Positions 26,072-35,486 of a DNA stretch of 43,232 nucleotides are shown here, piece by piece. Where the stretch lies: contig NZ_QPKI01000026.1 of assembly GCF_003339685.1 (NCBI RefSeq), positions 18,227-61,458 of the forward strand, in the 5' to 3' direction. The stretch comes from Halomonas sp. DQ26W. Its GTDB lineage: Bacteria; Pseudomonadota; Gammaproteobacteria; Pseudomonadales; Halomonadaceae. Both the position numbers and the translations under genes were made by a program. Position 1 is the first letter of the stretch; each line of letters starts with the position of its first letter. Under the pieces are notes generated by a model. That model was not told the DNA's origin and ran no database searches. It worked only from the letters and a program-made list of their open reading frames with translations.

Positions 26072-26577
26072 CGGGAGACCCCTGCAGTGGCGGCCGCTTC
26101 CTCACGGGCCAATAGCAGCGCCACCGCCTCGGCGGCAATGCCCTCGCCACGTCCCGTGAAACCCAGTCGCTCCGTGGTGGTGGCCTTGACGTTGACCAAA
26201 CCAGGATCGAGGTCGAGGTCGGCGGCAATACACGCCACCATGGTGGCGATGTGCGGCGCCAGCCTGGGCGCCTGGGCGATCACCGTGGCATCCACGTTGC
26301 CCACCCGGTAGCCGGCATCCGTCACCAGTGCCAGAACGTGGCGAAGCAAGGCACGGCTGTCGGCGCCCGCCCAGGTCGCCTCGGTATCGGGGAAGTGACG
26401 CCCGATATCACCCAGGGCGCAAGCGCCCAGCAGGGCGTCGCAGACGGCATGCAGCAGCACATCGCCGTCGGAGTGGGCCACGAAGCCATAGTCGAACGGG
26501 ATGGCGACGCCACCGATCATCAAATGATCGCCTTCGCCGAAGCGGTGCACATCGAAACCATGGCCGATTCTGAACAT
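26068..26577 (-). CDS. ispF: 2-C-methyl-D-erythritol 2,4-cyclodiphosphate synthase
   Basis: The 169-residue enzyme carries the fifth step of the MEP isoprenoid route, releasing CMP to form the cyclodiphosphate. Metal ligands are in [16 protein letters not shown] (Asp8, His10) and [20 protein letters not shown]. The substrate region is [26 protein letters not shown] lies nine bases before the ATG. The stop of ispD (26578) is immediately adjacent. The C-terminal tail ([15 protein letters not shown]) is slightly longer than usual. Confidence 0.97.
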   Translation of the reverse strand: MFRIGHGFDVHRFGEGDHLMIGGVAIPFDYGFVAHSDGDVLLHAVCDALLGACALGDIGRHFPDTEATWAGADSRALLRHVLALVTDAGYRVGNVDATVIAQAPRLAPHIATMVACIAADLDLDPGLVNVKATTTERLGFTGRGEGIAAEAVALLLAREEAAATAGVSR

Positions 26578-27315
26578 CTAGCGCTTCTCCTTGCAAGACG
26601 CGGCAGCGCTGCCCGAACTCTCGGCGTGCTGGGCCGCGAGAATTCGCGCCGCCAGCGCCAGGTCTTCCGGGTGGGTGATCTTGATATTGTCCCGCCGACC
26701 GGCCACCAGGCGGGGCGACAGGCCCAGCGCTTCCACGGCGGAAGCCTCGTCGGTCACGGCCCGCCCCTGCCGCTGGGCAGTCGCCAAAGCCCGGCGCAGC
26801 AGGCCATAGCGAAAACCCTGGGGGGTCATGGCATGCCATAGCCCTTGACGTGACTCGGTCGCCGCCACTCGTCCCGCACCATCGTCGCGCTTCATGGTAT
26901 CGGCCACCGGGGCGGCAAGCAGGCCGCCTACTGCATCATGGCGCAGCGCCTCGAGCAGCCGTGTCAGGTCGTCCACGGTGACACAGGGCCTGGCCACATC
27001 GTGCACCAGCACCAACTCCTCGTCGCCGGCCTGGCCAGCCAGCGCAGCCAGGGCGTGACCCACGGAGTCGGCCCGCTCGGCACCGCCGGCGACCCGCTGC
27101 CAATGGGCGAAGGGTACCCAGGCCGGGTCAAACAGGGCGTCGTCCGGGTCGAGGCAAAGACACAGCCGCGCCGTGGGAAAGGCCTGATGCAGGCGCGACA
27201 GGGTATGTGCCATGACCGGCTGGTCAGCCAGGGGCAAGTACTGCTTGGGTCGCTGCGCGCCCATGCGCCGCCCCTGTCCCGCGGCAGGCACCACCAGCCA
27301 GAGTGTTTCACTCAT
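26578..27315 (-). CDS. ispD: 2-C-methyl-D-erythritol 4-phosphate cytidylyltransferase
   Basis: The 245-residue enzyme transfers CMP to methylerythritol phosphate. The CTP-binding motif is VVPAAGQGRRMGAQRPKQYL near the N-terminus, with LVLVHDVARPCVTVDDLTRL and VADTMKR further on. The end (LAARILAAQHAESS) has a short unconserved tail. The start overlaps the end of ftsB by eight bases. The ftsB-ispD-ispF block is highly conserved. Confidence 0.97.
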   Translation of the reverse strand: MSETLWLVVPAAGQGRRMGAQRPKQYLPLADQPVMAHTLSRLHQAFPTARLCLCLDPDDALFDPAWVPFAHWQRVAGGAERADSVGHALAALAGQAGDEELVLVHDVARPCVTVDDLTRLLEALRHDAVGGLLAAPVADTMKRDDGAGRVAATESRQGLWHAMTPQGFRYGLLRRALATAQRQGRAVTDEASAVEALGLSPRLVAGRRDNIKITHPEDLALAARILAAQHAESSGSAAASCKEKR

Positions 27316-27664
27316 CGCCAGCGGCTCCGGCAGAGGACGACGGCTGGCGCACCAGACCGGCGTTCGCTTCCAACAGGCTGTCCTCGATCACCACGCCCGG
27401 AACCCAGTAGAAGTGCTCGTCGGTACGCACCATGCCGATATCGCTGCGCGCGCGCTCCTCGATGGCGTCCAGCCCGGTCTTGAGGTCGACCACTTCGGCG
27501 CCGAGGCGCGCATTGCGATCACGCAGCGGCTTGTTGTCGGCATCAAACGCGACGACCCGATCGCGTATCTCGCGCAACTCCTGCACCCCGCTGTCGCCAA
27601 ACCACAGCCGGTATTGCAGCAGCGCCAGCATCACTAGCAGGGCGATGGCGAGCCACCTGAGCAT
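27308..27664 (-). CDS. ftsB: Cell division protein FtsB
   Basis: The 118-residue bitopic protein starts MLRWLAIALLVMLALLQYRL, an N-terminal membrane helix. A coiled coil follows (LREIRDRVVAFDADNKPLRD, RNARLGAEVVDLKTGLDAIE). Then comes the conserved ARSDIGMVRTDEHFYWV. FtsB forms the FtsQLB divisome complex in the periplasm. The ATG at 27664 is supported by GAGGAAGG about seven bases upstream. An upstream in-frame extension of 67 codons is not credible because it replaces the membrane start with Arg-rich sequence. Confidence 0.95.
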   Translation of the reverse strand: MLRWLAIALLVMLALLQYRLWFGDSGVQELREIRDRVVAFDADNKPLRDRNARLGAEVVDLKTGLDAIEERARSDIGMVRTDEHFYWVPGVVIEDSLLEANAGLVRQPSSSAGAAGDE

Positions 27665-27722
27665 CGGGTCCTTCCTCACAGATTCGAAACGGTCGCCATT
27701 ATGCCACCTTCGTCCCGCAGGC

Positions 27723-28856
27723 TCACGCCCTGAACGGCAGAGCCTGCCCCGCGATCCGGCTATAGGCTGCCACATGGCGCCGCTCCTCGGTACAGAAGCG
27801 CGCCACGGCGGCACGCAGACCCGGGTCGGCCAGGTAGTGCAGCGAGCGCAACCGGTGCGGCGCAAAGCCGCGGCTCAGCTTGTGCTCGCCCTGGGTGCCG
27901 GGGTCGAAGCAAGTCAGACCTCGGGCCAGACAGTGCTCGATACCCTGGTAGTAGCAGGCCTCGAAGTGCAGCGAATCGGCCAATACTTCACTGCCCCAGT
28001 AGCGTCCGTAGAGCGTGCGACTCCCCTGCAGGCAGAGCGCTGCAGCCACCGGCTTGCCTTCCAGACGCACCTGAACCAGCACCAGCGCCTCGGGCAACGT
28101 ACGATGCAGCCGCTGAAAGAAATCGAGATTAAGATACCCATGACGGCCGCGCTCCAGATAGGTGATCTCGTAGCAGCGGGAGAAGTGCGCGAGATCGTCC
28201 GCGCCGATCGCCTTGCCCTCCAGGCGGTGCAGCGTCAATCCCTGCTCGGCGACCAAGCGTCGCTCACGTCGAATCGCCTTGCGCCGCTTGGAGGTCATAG
28301 CCGCCAGAAAGCCGGCAAAATCACCGTAGCCCCGGTCCTGCCACTGGAACTGAACCCCATGACGGACCACCAGCGTCGGCCTGGCCGCAAGCCAGCCGTC
28401 CACCTCCTCCCGCTCGGCAAACAGCAGGTGCCAGCTCGACAGCGAGCCGCTCTCCCAGGCAGTGGCGAGCACGTCACGAGCCGCCAGCGGGTCGATATCC
28501 TCCGCCAGCGCCAGCCGCGGGCCCGGCGCCGGCGTGAAGGGGATCGCCGTCAGCCCCTTGGGGTAGTAGCGCCCTCCGGCGCGCTCCCAGGCGTCGGCCC
28601 ATCTCCAGTCGAAGACATACTCGCCGTAGGAGTGATGCTTGAGATAGTACGGCATGACCCCGACCAACGCCTCAGTCTGCCACAGCGTCAGATGACAGGG
28701 CACCCAGCCCGTGGCCGCTCCCACCGAGCCGCTGGCCTCCAGGGCATGGAGGAATTCGTGACGCAGGAAGGGATGATCGTGGCCGACCAGTGCGTTCCAC
28801 TGCCCGGCTGACACTGACTCGATGGCGGGAAGCCTTTTCAGGACGAGCTCGGACAT
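27723..28856 (-). CDS. GNAT-like acyltransferase, DUF482 / peptidogalycan biosynthesis family
   Basis: The 377-residue protein starts MSELVLKRLPAIESVSAGQW with AGGAG five bases before the ATG at 28856. It has the DUF482 blocks HPFLRHEFLHALEASGSVGA, MPYYLKHHSYGEYVFDWRWA, YYPKGLTAIPFTPAPGPRLA and ARGLTCFDPGTQGEHKLSRG. The family is GNAT-fold and distantly related to FemAB, but its acceptor is not known. It is read leftward, divergent from the aldehyde dehydrogenase, with about 120 bases between. Confidence 0.87.
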   Translation of the reverse strand: MSELVLKRLPAIESVSAGQWNALVGHDHPFLRHEFLHALEASGSVGAATGWVPCHLTLWQTEALVGVMPYYLKHHSYGEYVFDWRWADAWERAGGRYYPKGLTAIPFTPAPGPRLALAEDIDPLAARDVLATAWESGSLSSWHLLFAEREEVDGWLAARPTLVVRHGVQFQWQDRGYGDFAGFLAAMTSKRRKAIRRERRLVAEQGLTLHRLEGKAIGADDLAHFSRCYEITYLERGRHGYLNLDFFQRLHRTLPEALVLVQVRLEGKPVAAALCLQGSRTLYGRYWGSEVLADSLHFEACYYQGIEHCLARGLTCFDPGTQGEHKLSRGFAPHRLRSLHYLADPGLRAAVARFCTEERRHVAAYSRIAGQALPFRA

Positions 28857-28975
28857 GCGACTCCTGCTTTTTCGGTGATGACCGATAACGCCGGCTGACA
28901 AGCGACCGGCAAACCGCCTACATTGTGCCCAGACCCACCCGCTCCTTCCATCACCCTCTATACAGGGAGACGCGA

Positions 28976-30370
28976 ATGGCCGACGACAGCCACCTGTCGG
29001 CGCACCTCGACGCGCAGCGCCAGGCCTTCGACGCCGAACGCTACCCGACCCTCGCCGTGCGCCGCGACCGCCTGAAGCGACTGGGCGAGATGACTCGGCA
29101 GCATCGTCAGGACATCATCAAGGCGATTCGCCAGGACTTCGGCTACCGCCCAGAAGCCGAAACCCGCCTGACGGACATTGCCAGAGTGCTTCAAGCGGTG
29201 CGCCATGCCCGCCGACACCTCAAGCGCTGGATGCGCCCCACTCGGGCACCCGTGCCCTTTCGACTGTGGCCGGCTCGTGCGCGGGTGCATCGACAACCCC
29301 TGGGTACGGTGGGCATCATCGCCCCCAGGCACTCGCCCTGGAGCCTTGCCCTGCTGCCCGCCGTGGATGCCCTGGCGGCCGGCAACCGGGTGATGATCAA
29401 GCCCAGTGAAAGAGCGCCGACGACCAGTGCCCTTATGGCGCGACTGGCCGAATATTACTTCTCCGCGAATGAGCTCAGCGTAATCACCGGCGATGCCGAC
29501 ACGGGACGGGCCTTCGCCACCTTGCCCTTCGACCACCTGCTGTTCACCGGCGATGCCCAAGCCGGACGGGAAGTCGCCCTGGCCGCGGCCGCCAACCTCA
29601 CTCCGGTCACACTGGAACTGGGCGGCAAGACCCCGGCAATCATCGGCGCCGATGTCGACCTGGAGCGGGCAGCCGAGCGCATCGCCTTCGGTAAATGGTT
29701 GAATGCGGGTCAGACCCGCCTCGCCCCGGACTATGTGCTGGTGCATGAGCCGCAGCTGACTGCCTTCGTCGCCGCTCTGACCCGAGTGGTGAAACGCTTT
29801 CATCCCAAGGGAGCTGCCGGTGACGACTACAGCGCCATCGTCGGCGAGTCGCACCGCGAGCGTCTCGACGCCATGCTGGAGGAAGCACGAGACCACGGCT
29901 GCAGGGTGATCCCGCTGGGCGAGACGGTGGAGCTCAGTCGGGGCGCCAAGCTACCGCCGACACTGGTGATCGACCCTCATGGCGGGCTGACCATCATGCG
30001 TGAAGAGATCTTTGGTCCCTGGCTGCCGATCATCGGGGTCGGCGACCTGTCGCACGCCCTGGCCTTCGTTCAGGAGCGGCCTCGCCCTCTGGCGCTCTAC
30101 GCCTTCACCAACGACCGCGAGCAGCGCAGGCGCATCCTCGAGGATTCCCACTCCGGCGGCGTGGTCTTCAACGATACGCTCTGGCATAACGCCGTGCCCG
30201 CCCTGCCGTTCGGCGGTGTAGGCGCAAGCGGCATGGGCGGTTACCAGGGGGAAGCCGGCTTCCTGCGCTTCAGCCATCAGCGCAGCGTCTTCCTTCAGGC
30301 GAAGCGCAGCAGCGTGGGGCTACTCAACCCACCCTATCGGAGCTGGCTGTACAGGCTGATGGGGTTGTGA
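28976..30370 (+). CDS. Aldehyde dehydrogenase homologue (coniferyl-aldehyde type) lacking the catalytic Cys and Asn
   Basis: The 464-residue protein aligns over its full length with coniferyl/aromatic aldehyde dehydrogenases: AAGNRVMIKPSERAPTTSAL (NAD site), LFTGDAQAGREVALAAAANL, VTLELGGKTPAIIGADVDLE with its general-base Glu, and PFGGVGASGMGGYQGEAGFL. The nucleophile position reads NAGQTRLAPDYVLV: Arg248 (CGC, 29717-29719) where the family has Cys in NAGQTCIAPDYV. The oxyanion Asn of the 'PWNxP' block is also gone (PRHSP, His119 at 29330-29332). As read it cannot act as a dehydrogenase. It may be an undecayed pseudogene, a pseudoenzyme, or an enzyme with another activity. The start has GGGAGA upstream. 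Confidence 0.88.
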   Translation: MADDSHLSAHLDAQRQAFDAERYPTLAVRRDRLKRLGEMTRQHRQDIIKAIRQDFGYRPEAETRLTDIARVLQAVRHARRHLKRWMRPTRAPVPFRLWPARARVHRQPLGTVGIIAPRHSPWSLALLPAVDALAAGNRVMIKPSERAPTTSALMARLAEYYFSANELSVITGDADTGRAFATLPFDHLLFTGDAQAGREVALAAAANLTPVTLELGGKTPAIIGADVDLERAAERIAFGKWLNAGQTRLAPDYVLVHEPQLTAFVAALTRVVKRFHPKGAAGDDYSAIVGESHRERLDAMLEEARDHGCRVIPLGETVELSRGAKLPPTLVIDPHGGLTIMREEIFGPWLPIIGVGDLSHALAFVQERPRPLALYAFTNDREQRRRILEDSHSGGVVFNDTLWHNAVPALPFGGVGASGMGGYQGEAGFLRFSHQRSVFLQAKRSSVGLLNPPYRSWLYRLMGL

Positions 30371-30379
30371 GAAAAAATA

Positions 30380-30394
30380 CGTAATAAAACTACA
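30380..30394. promoter_or_regulatory. Candidate HexR operator of edd
   Basis: The complement of this 15-mer is TGTAGTTTTATTACG, differing at one position from the HexR consensus TGTARTTWWATTACA as I know it. It lies 93 bases before edd. In proteobacteria HexR, a 2-keto-3-deoxy-6-phosphogluconate sensor, represses edd, zwf and related genes. No hexR gene is in the window. Confidence 0.55.
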
Positions 30395-30486
30395 TAACAG
30401 CCAAAAGACACGTATCATGACCGGGAAAATTGCGCGATAATTTTGTAAACTTACCGCAAACACCACTCAACGACGCGAGGTACCCC

Positions 30487-32372
<1,886 letters not shown>

Positions 32373-32376
<4 letters not shown>

Positions 32377-32711
32377 CACGACCGGCGCTGATCGGAGACA
32401 TCGGTGGCACCAACGCGCGCTTCACACAGGGACGGCATCGCGCGTGATACGCTACTGCGTTTCCTGAAGATCCTCGGCGACGTCAGTGGCGATGCGGCCC
32501 TGGTCATGGGCGCTCGCGGCGGGGTCTATCTCTGCGGCGGCATCCTGCCGAGGCTGCTCGACTGGTTTCCCCAGAGCCGTTTCGTGGAAGCCTTCACCGC
32601 CAAGGGCGCATGAGCGACTACACCCGCGCCATCCCGGTTCACGTGGTCACCGCACCCTGGCCGGGGCTGCTGGGCGCCGCAGAGGCTCTGCGCAACGAAG
32701 AAGTAGAATGA
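32373..32711 (+). pseudogene. glk: Glucokinase, large internal deletion plus frameshift
   Basis: The gene starts correctly, overlapping edd: [18 protein letters not shown], the ATP phosphate-binding loop of glucokinase. It then jumps to the C-terminal third, in another frame (DGIARDTLLRFLKILGDVSG, ALVMGARGGVYLCGGILPRL). A one-base loss at about 32610 causes TGA after FTAKGA, and the last segment (MSDYTRAIPVHVVTAPWPGL, LGAAEALRNEEVE) is in a third frame. About 113 codons remain of roughly 320. The catalytic Asp and glucose-binding blocks are deleted, so it cannot work. It was the natural partner of edd for glucose entry. Confidence 0.88.
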
Positions 32712-32738
32712 GCTGAAAAAAGTGGAATGAGCTGAAAA
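32701..32738 (+). repeat. 19-bp tandem duplication over the glk stop
   Basis: AAGTAGAATGAGCTGAAAA is followed directly by AAGTGGAATGAGCTGAAAA (one difference). It includes the glk stop codon and runs up to the ribosome site (AGGAG) of the mutarotase gene, so it lengthens the gap between the two genes. Confidence 0.8.
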
Positions 32739-32748
32739 AGGAGCGTTA

Positions 32749-33861
32749 ATGATCCCGCCATGCCTGCGAGCCCTGCTCGACGAGACCGATGGCCAGCGTC
32801 AGTGCGAATGGGCCGGCCGCCCCGTGTGGCTGGCGCGCGAAAGCTGGGGCGAACTTGCCGTCTGCCTGCAGGGCGCCCAGGTGCTGCATTTTTTACCGGC
32901 GCCCGACCCCGCGCGAGCTGAGGGCTCTTTATCCGCGCCCGCAGCCGCGGAAGCTGAGGGCTCTCGTTCTTCTAACGCGCCCGGCCCCGCGCGAGCCGCA
33001 GGCGCTCTTTCTAACGCGCCGCGCTATTGCGCGTCCGACGCCACGCGCAGGTCCAGTGCGTCCGACGACACGCGCGCCGGCTCCGACGCTGCCGGCCCGG
33101 TCGAGCAAGCAGAGGTGCTGGTGCCCGGCGGCTGGCTATGGGTGACGCCGACGCCGCAACCGCTGCCCGGCGCCATTCGCGGCGGCATCCCGCTGTGCTG
33201 GCCCTGGTTTGCCGACGACAGGGGCGCGGACGAGTCGCCGGACCGGTCGGGGCCCTTCCACGGCCCGGCGCGCAAGGCCGATTGGCGGCTGGACGCCGTG
33301 GATGAACACGAAGATGGCATCGAGCTGCACCTCTCTCCCGCCGAGCCCCTGCACACCCAGCTGGCCCCCCGTGCGGTGATACAGGCCAATGCCCACCGCC
33401 TGCACGTGGAGCTGATCACCGAGCATGTCGGCGAGACCCCGGTCAAGCTGAGCGCCGCCCTGCATACCTACCTCGCCGTGACCGACAGCTTCGCCTGTCG
33501 CCTGGGGGGGCTGGCCGGGGCCCGCTATCTGGACAAGCTGGCCGGCTTCGCCGAGCGCGACCAGCAGGGCGAACTGGCCGTGCGTGGCGGCCTCGACCGC
33601 ATCTACCACACCAATGCCGAGCTGACTCTCGACGACGGCAACCGCCGCCTGCGCGTCGCCCGCCAGGGCAGCGATTCCGCCGTGGTCTGGCACCCTGGCG
33701 AAGCGCGCCCCGACGATACGCCGCCCGGGGCCGCGCGCCGCTTTCTCTGCGTGGAGTCGGCCAATACCCGCCTGGACCCGGTGTGGCTGGTGCCGGGTGC
33801 CCAGCACCTGCTGGGGACCACGCTCTCTCTGGATGAGGGCGCCCGCGAGTCCGACGCATGA
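32749..33861 (+). CDS. D-hexose-6-phosphate mutarotase (YeaD-like) with low-complexity insertion
   Basis: The 370-residue protein is the aldose-1-epimerase-fold enzyme that interconverts anomers of glucose-6-phosphate. The front ELAVCLQGAQVLHFLPA and the continuation GGWLWVTPTPQPLPGAIRGG, IPLCWPWFADDRG, FHGPARKADWRLDAVDEH and CVESANTRLDPVWLVPGAQH match YeaD proteins. Residues 51 to about 117 are an Ala/Ser/Gly/Arg-rich insert absent from relatives, which have about 300 residues. The insert is made of degenerate DNA repeats and falls between two beta strands, so activity may survive. AGGAG lies six bases before the ATG. The gene overlaps the next by four bases. Confidence 0.85.
   Translation: MIPPCLRALLDETDGQRQCEWAGRPVWLARESWGELAVCLQGAQVLHFLPAPDPARAEGSLSAPAAAEAEGSRSSNAPGPARAAGALSNAPRYCASDATRRSSASDDTRAGSDAAGPVEQAEVLVPGGWLWVTPTPQPLPGAIRGGIPLCWPWFADDRGADESPDRSGPFHGPARKADWRLDAVDEHEDGIELHLSPAEPLHTQLAPRAVIQANAHRLHVELITEHVGETPVKLSAALHTYLAVTDSFACRLGGLAGARYLDKLAGFAERDQQGELAVRGGLDRIYHTNAELTLDDGNRRLRVARQGSDSAVVWHPGEARPDDTPPGAARRFLCVESANTRLDPVWLVPGAQHLLGTTLSLDEGARESDA
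32899..33100 (+). repeat. Degenerate in-frame minisatellite inside the mutarotase gene
   Basis: Three units of 36, 42 and 39 bases each begin GCGCCC and contain CCGCG...GAGCT/GAGCC...GGCTCT or GGCGCTCT (32899-32934, 32935-32976, 32977-33015). A second set follows, GCGTCCGACGCCACGCGC and GCGTCCGACGACACGCGC. All lengths are multiples of three, so the frame stays open. The encoded peptide is repetitive (APDPARAEGSLS, APAAAEAEGSRSSN, APGPARAAGALSN). Confidence 0.7.
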
Positions 33862-34361
33862 GCACCGCCGCCACCTTCGAGGTGCCCTTCCTGCTGGGCA
33901 TGATGCGGCTGCACGAGGAACCGGCGCTGCATGCCCCGGCGCGGCTGGCCGACTGGATCGAGGCCCGCCTCGACGAGGGGCACGACTGGTTCGACCACGC
34001 CGACATCTATGGCGACCGCCAGGGCGAGGCGCTGTTCGGCGCCGCCCTGGGTGCCCGCCCCGGGCTCGCCGACCGGGTGCGCGTCGTCACCAAGGCGAGC
34101 ATCGTCACGCCGGAGCGCGACGCGTCTGCCCACCGGGTCAAGCACTACGACAGCTCACCGGCCTATCTGGCGCGTGCCATCGACGGCTCGCTGGCACGCG
34201 CCAGATAGGCCGGTGAGCAGGGCGTGACCCCCGCCGGCCTGGCCCTGGCCTGGCTGCGCGCCCTGCCCGGCCGCCCTGTGCCGGTGGTCGGCAGCCTCAA
34301 GGCCGAGCGCCCGGCCTGGCATGCCCTGCTCGAGGCCGCCCGGGGCCACGACGTCGCCTGA
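33858..34361 (+). pseudogene. Aldo/keto reductase with internal deletion and in-frame TAG
   Basis: The N-terminal part is a YdhF-type aldo/keto reductase: VPFLLGMMRLHEEPALHAPA, the catalytic-Asp/Tyr block HDWFDHADIYGDRQGEALFG, and VRVVTKASIVTPE. It reaches SSPAYLARAIDGSLARAR, then TAG at 34206-34208. In the same frame it continues AGEQGVTPAGLALAWLRALP, GRPVPVVGSLKAERPAWHAL and ends HDVA. That is the family C-terminus, so about 130-150 central codons, including the catalytic Lys/His strands, are missing. The TAG and junction lie in a perfect 26-bp inverted repeat. It overlaps the mutarotase gene (ATGA). Confidence 0.85.
34153..34218. repeat. Perfect 26-bp inverted repeat at the reductase deletion junction
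   Basis: The left arm 34153-34178 begins GCTCACCGGCCTATCTGG. The right arm 34193-34218 is its exact complement, ending CCAGATAGGCCGGTGAGC, with a 14-base spacer. The left arm is native coding sequence (SPAYLARA). The right arm contains the TAG that stops the gene. Only about 11 bases at its far end (GGCCGGTGAGC) look native to the reductase C-terminal part (AGEQGV). The rest looks like an inverted copy of the left arm. Confidence 0.95.
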
Positions 34362-34479
34362 CTCGGCAGCACCGCTTGAACCACGACGCATCCAAACCAT
34401 GCCGTATCAAATCCATGTCTCATCAAAAGCACGACACCACCAGACAGTGACGCCACAAACCACTATCGAGGACACCAGC

Positions 34480-35439
34480 ATGACCCCAGTGATCGCCTTC
34501 GGCGAGGCCCTCGTCGACATGCTCTCCAGCCGCCTCGGCGACGCCACCGAGGGCCCCGAGACCTTCACACCCTATGCCGGCGGCGCCCCGGCCAACGTAG
34601 CCGTGGCCTGCGCCCGACTGGGGGTTCCGAGCCGTTTTCTCGGCATGCTGGGTGATGACTACTTTGGCGACTTCATCGCCGCGGAGCTTGCGGCCCACGG
34701 TGTCGACCTCTCGGGCACGGCACGTACCCGCGAGGCGCGCACGGCACTGGCCTTCGTCTCCCGCGACGCGGCGGGCGAGCGCACCTTCGACTTCTACCGG
34801 CCGCCGGCCGCCGATCTGCTGTATCGGCTCGAACACCTGCCGGCAGGGATCTTCGCCCACCCCGCCATCGTACACTTCTGTACCAATAGCCTGACCGAAC
34901 CGGGAATCGCCGAGACCACCCTGGCCATGGCCGACATGGCCAATCGTGCCGGCTGCCTGGTCAGCGTGGACGCCAACCTCCGGCACAACCTCTGGGAGAG
35001 CGGTGTCGCCGACATCACCCTGACCACCCGCCTGCTCGACCAGGCCGGGCTGGTCAAGCTCTCAACCGATGAACTCGACTATCTGCGTGGCGACCACCCG
35101 GTGGAAGCCTGGCTGGCCGAGCGGCTCGCCGCCGGCGTGAAGCTGATCGTGATCACCGATGGAGCGGGGCCGGTACGCACATTGGGGGTCGGCAGGGATT
35201 TCCGGATCGACCCGCCCAGGGTGCAGCCCGTGGATACCACCGCCGGGGGCGACGCCTTCATCGGCGGCCTGCTGGCGGAACTGGCCGAGCGGGGTATCGA
35301 AGGCGACTGGCACCAGGACGACGCCTTTCTCAGGCGCACCGTCGAGTTCGCCTGTCGCTGCGGCGCCCACGCCGTGACACGCCCCGGTGCCTATGCCGCG
35401 CTGCCTGACCGAGGAGATCTGGCACATCTGCGGCAGTAA
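34480..35439 (+). CDS. PfkB-family sugar kinase, fructokinase type
   Basis: The 319-residue kinase starts MTPVIAFGEALVDMLSSRLG with GAGG nine bases before the ATG. PfkB signature 1 is FTPYAGGAPANVAVACARLG. Signature 2 with the catalytic Asp is VDTTAGGDAFIGGLLAEL. CLVSVDANLRHNLWES is typical of fructokinases. It would phosphorylate free fructose to fructose-6-phosphate, the only intact fructose-phosphorylating entry enzyme in the window. Substrate choice within PfkB sugar kinases is inferred. The 118-base gap upstream holds no gene. Confidence 0.87.
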   Translation: MTPVIAFGEALVDMLSSRLGDATEGPETFTPYAGGAPANVAVACARLGVPSRFLGMLGDDYFGDFIAAELAAHGVDLSGTARTREARTALAFVSRDAAGERTFDFYRPPAADLLYRLEHLPAGIFAHPAIVHFCTNSLTEPGIAETTLAMADMANRAGCLVSVDANLRHNLWESGVADITLTTRLLDQAGLVKLSTDELDYLRGDHPVEAWLAERLAAGVKLIVITDGAGPVRTLGVGRDFRIDPPRVQPVDTTAGGDAFIGGLLAELAERGIEGDWHQDDAFLRRTVEFACRCGAHAVTRPGAYAALPDRGDLAHLRQ

Positions 35440-35486
35440 ATTCGTCGCTGAAGAAAGCCGCACCGACTCATGTCGCCGCTGACCGT

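Noticed and set aside
32899..33100. CRISPR-like or clustered repeat array
   Set aside because: Units are degenerate, directly joined without spacers, and continue the reading frame of the mutarotase, so it is a coding minisatellite.
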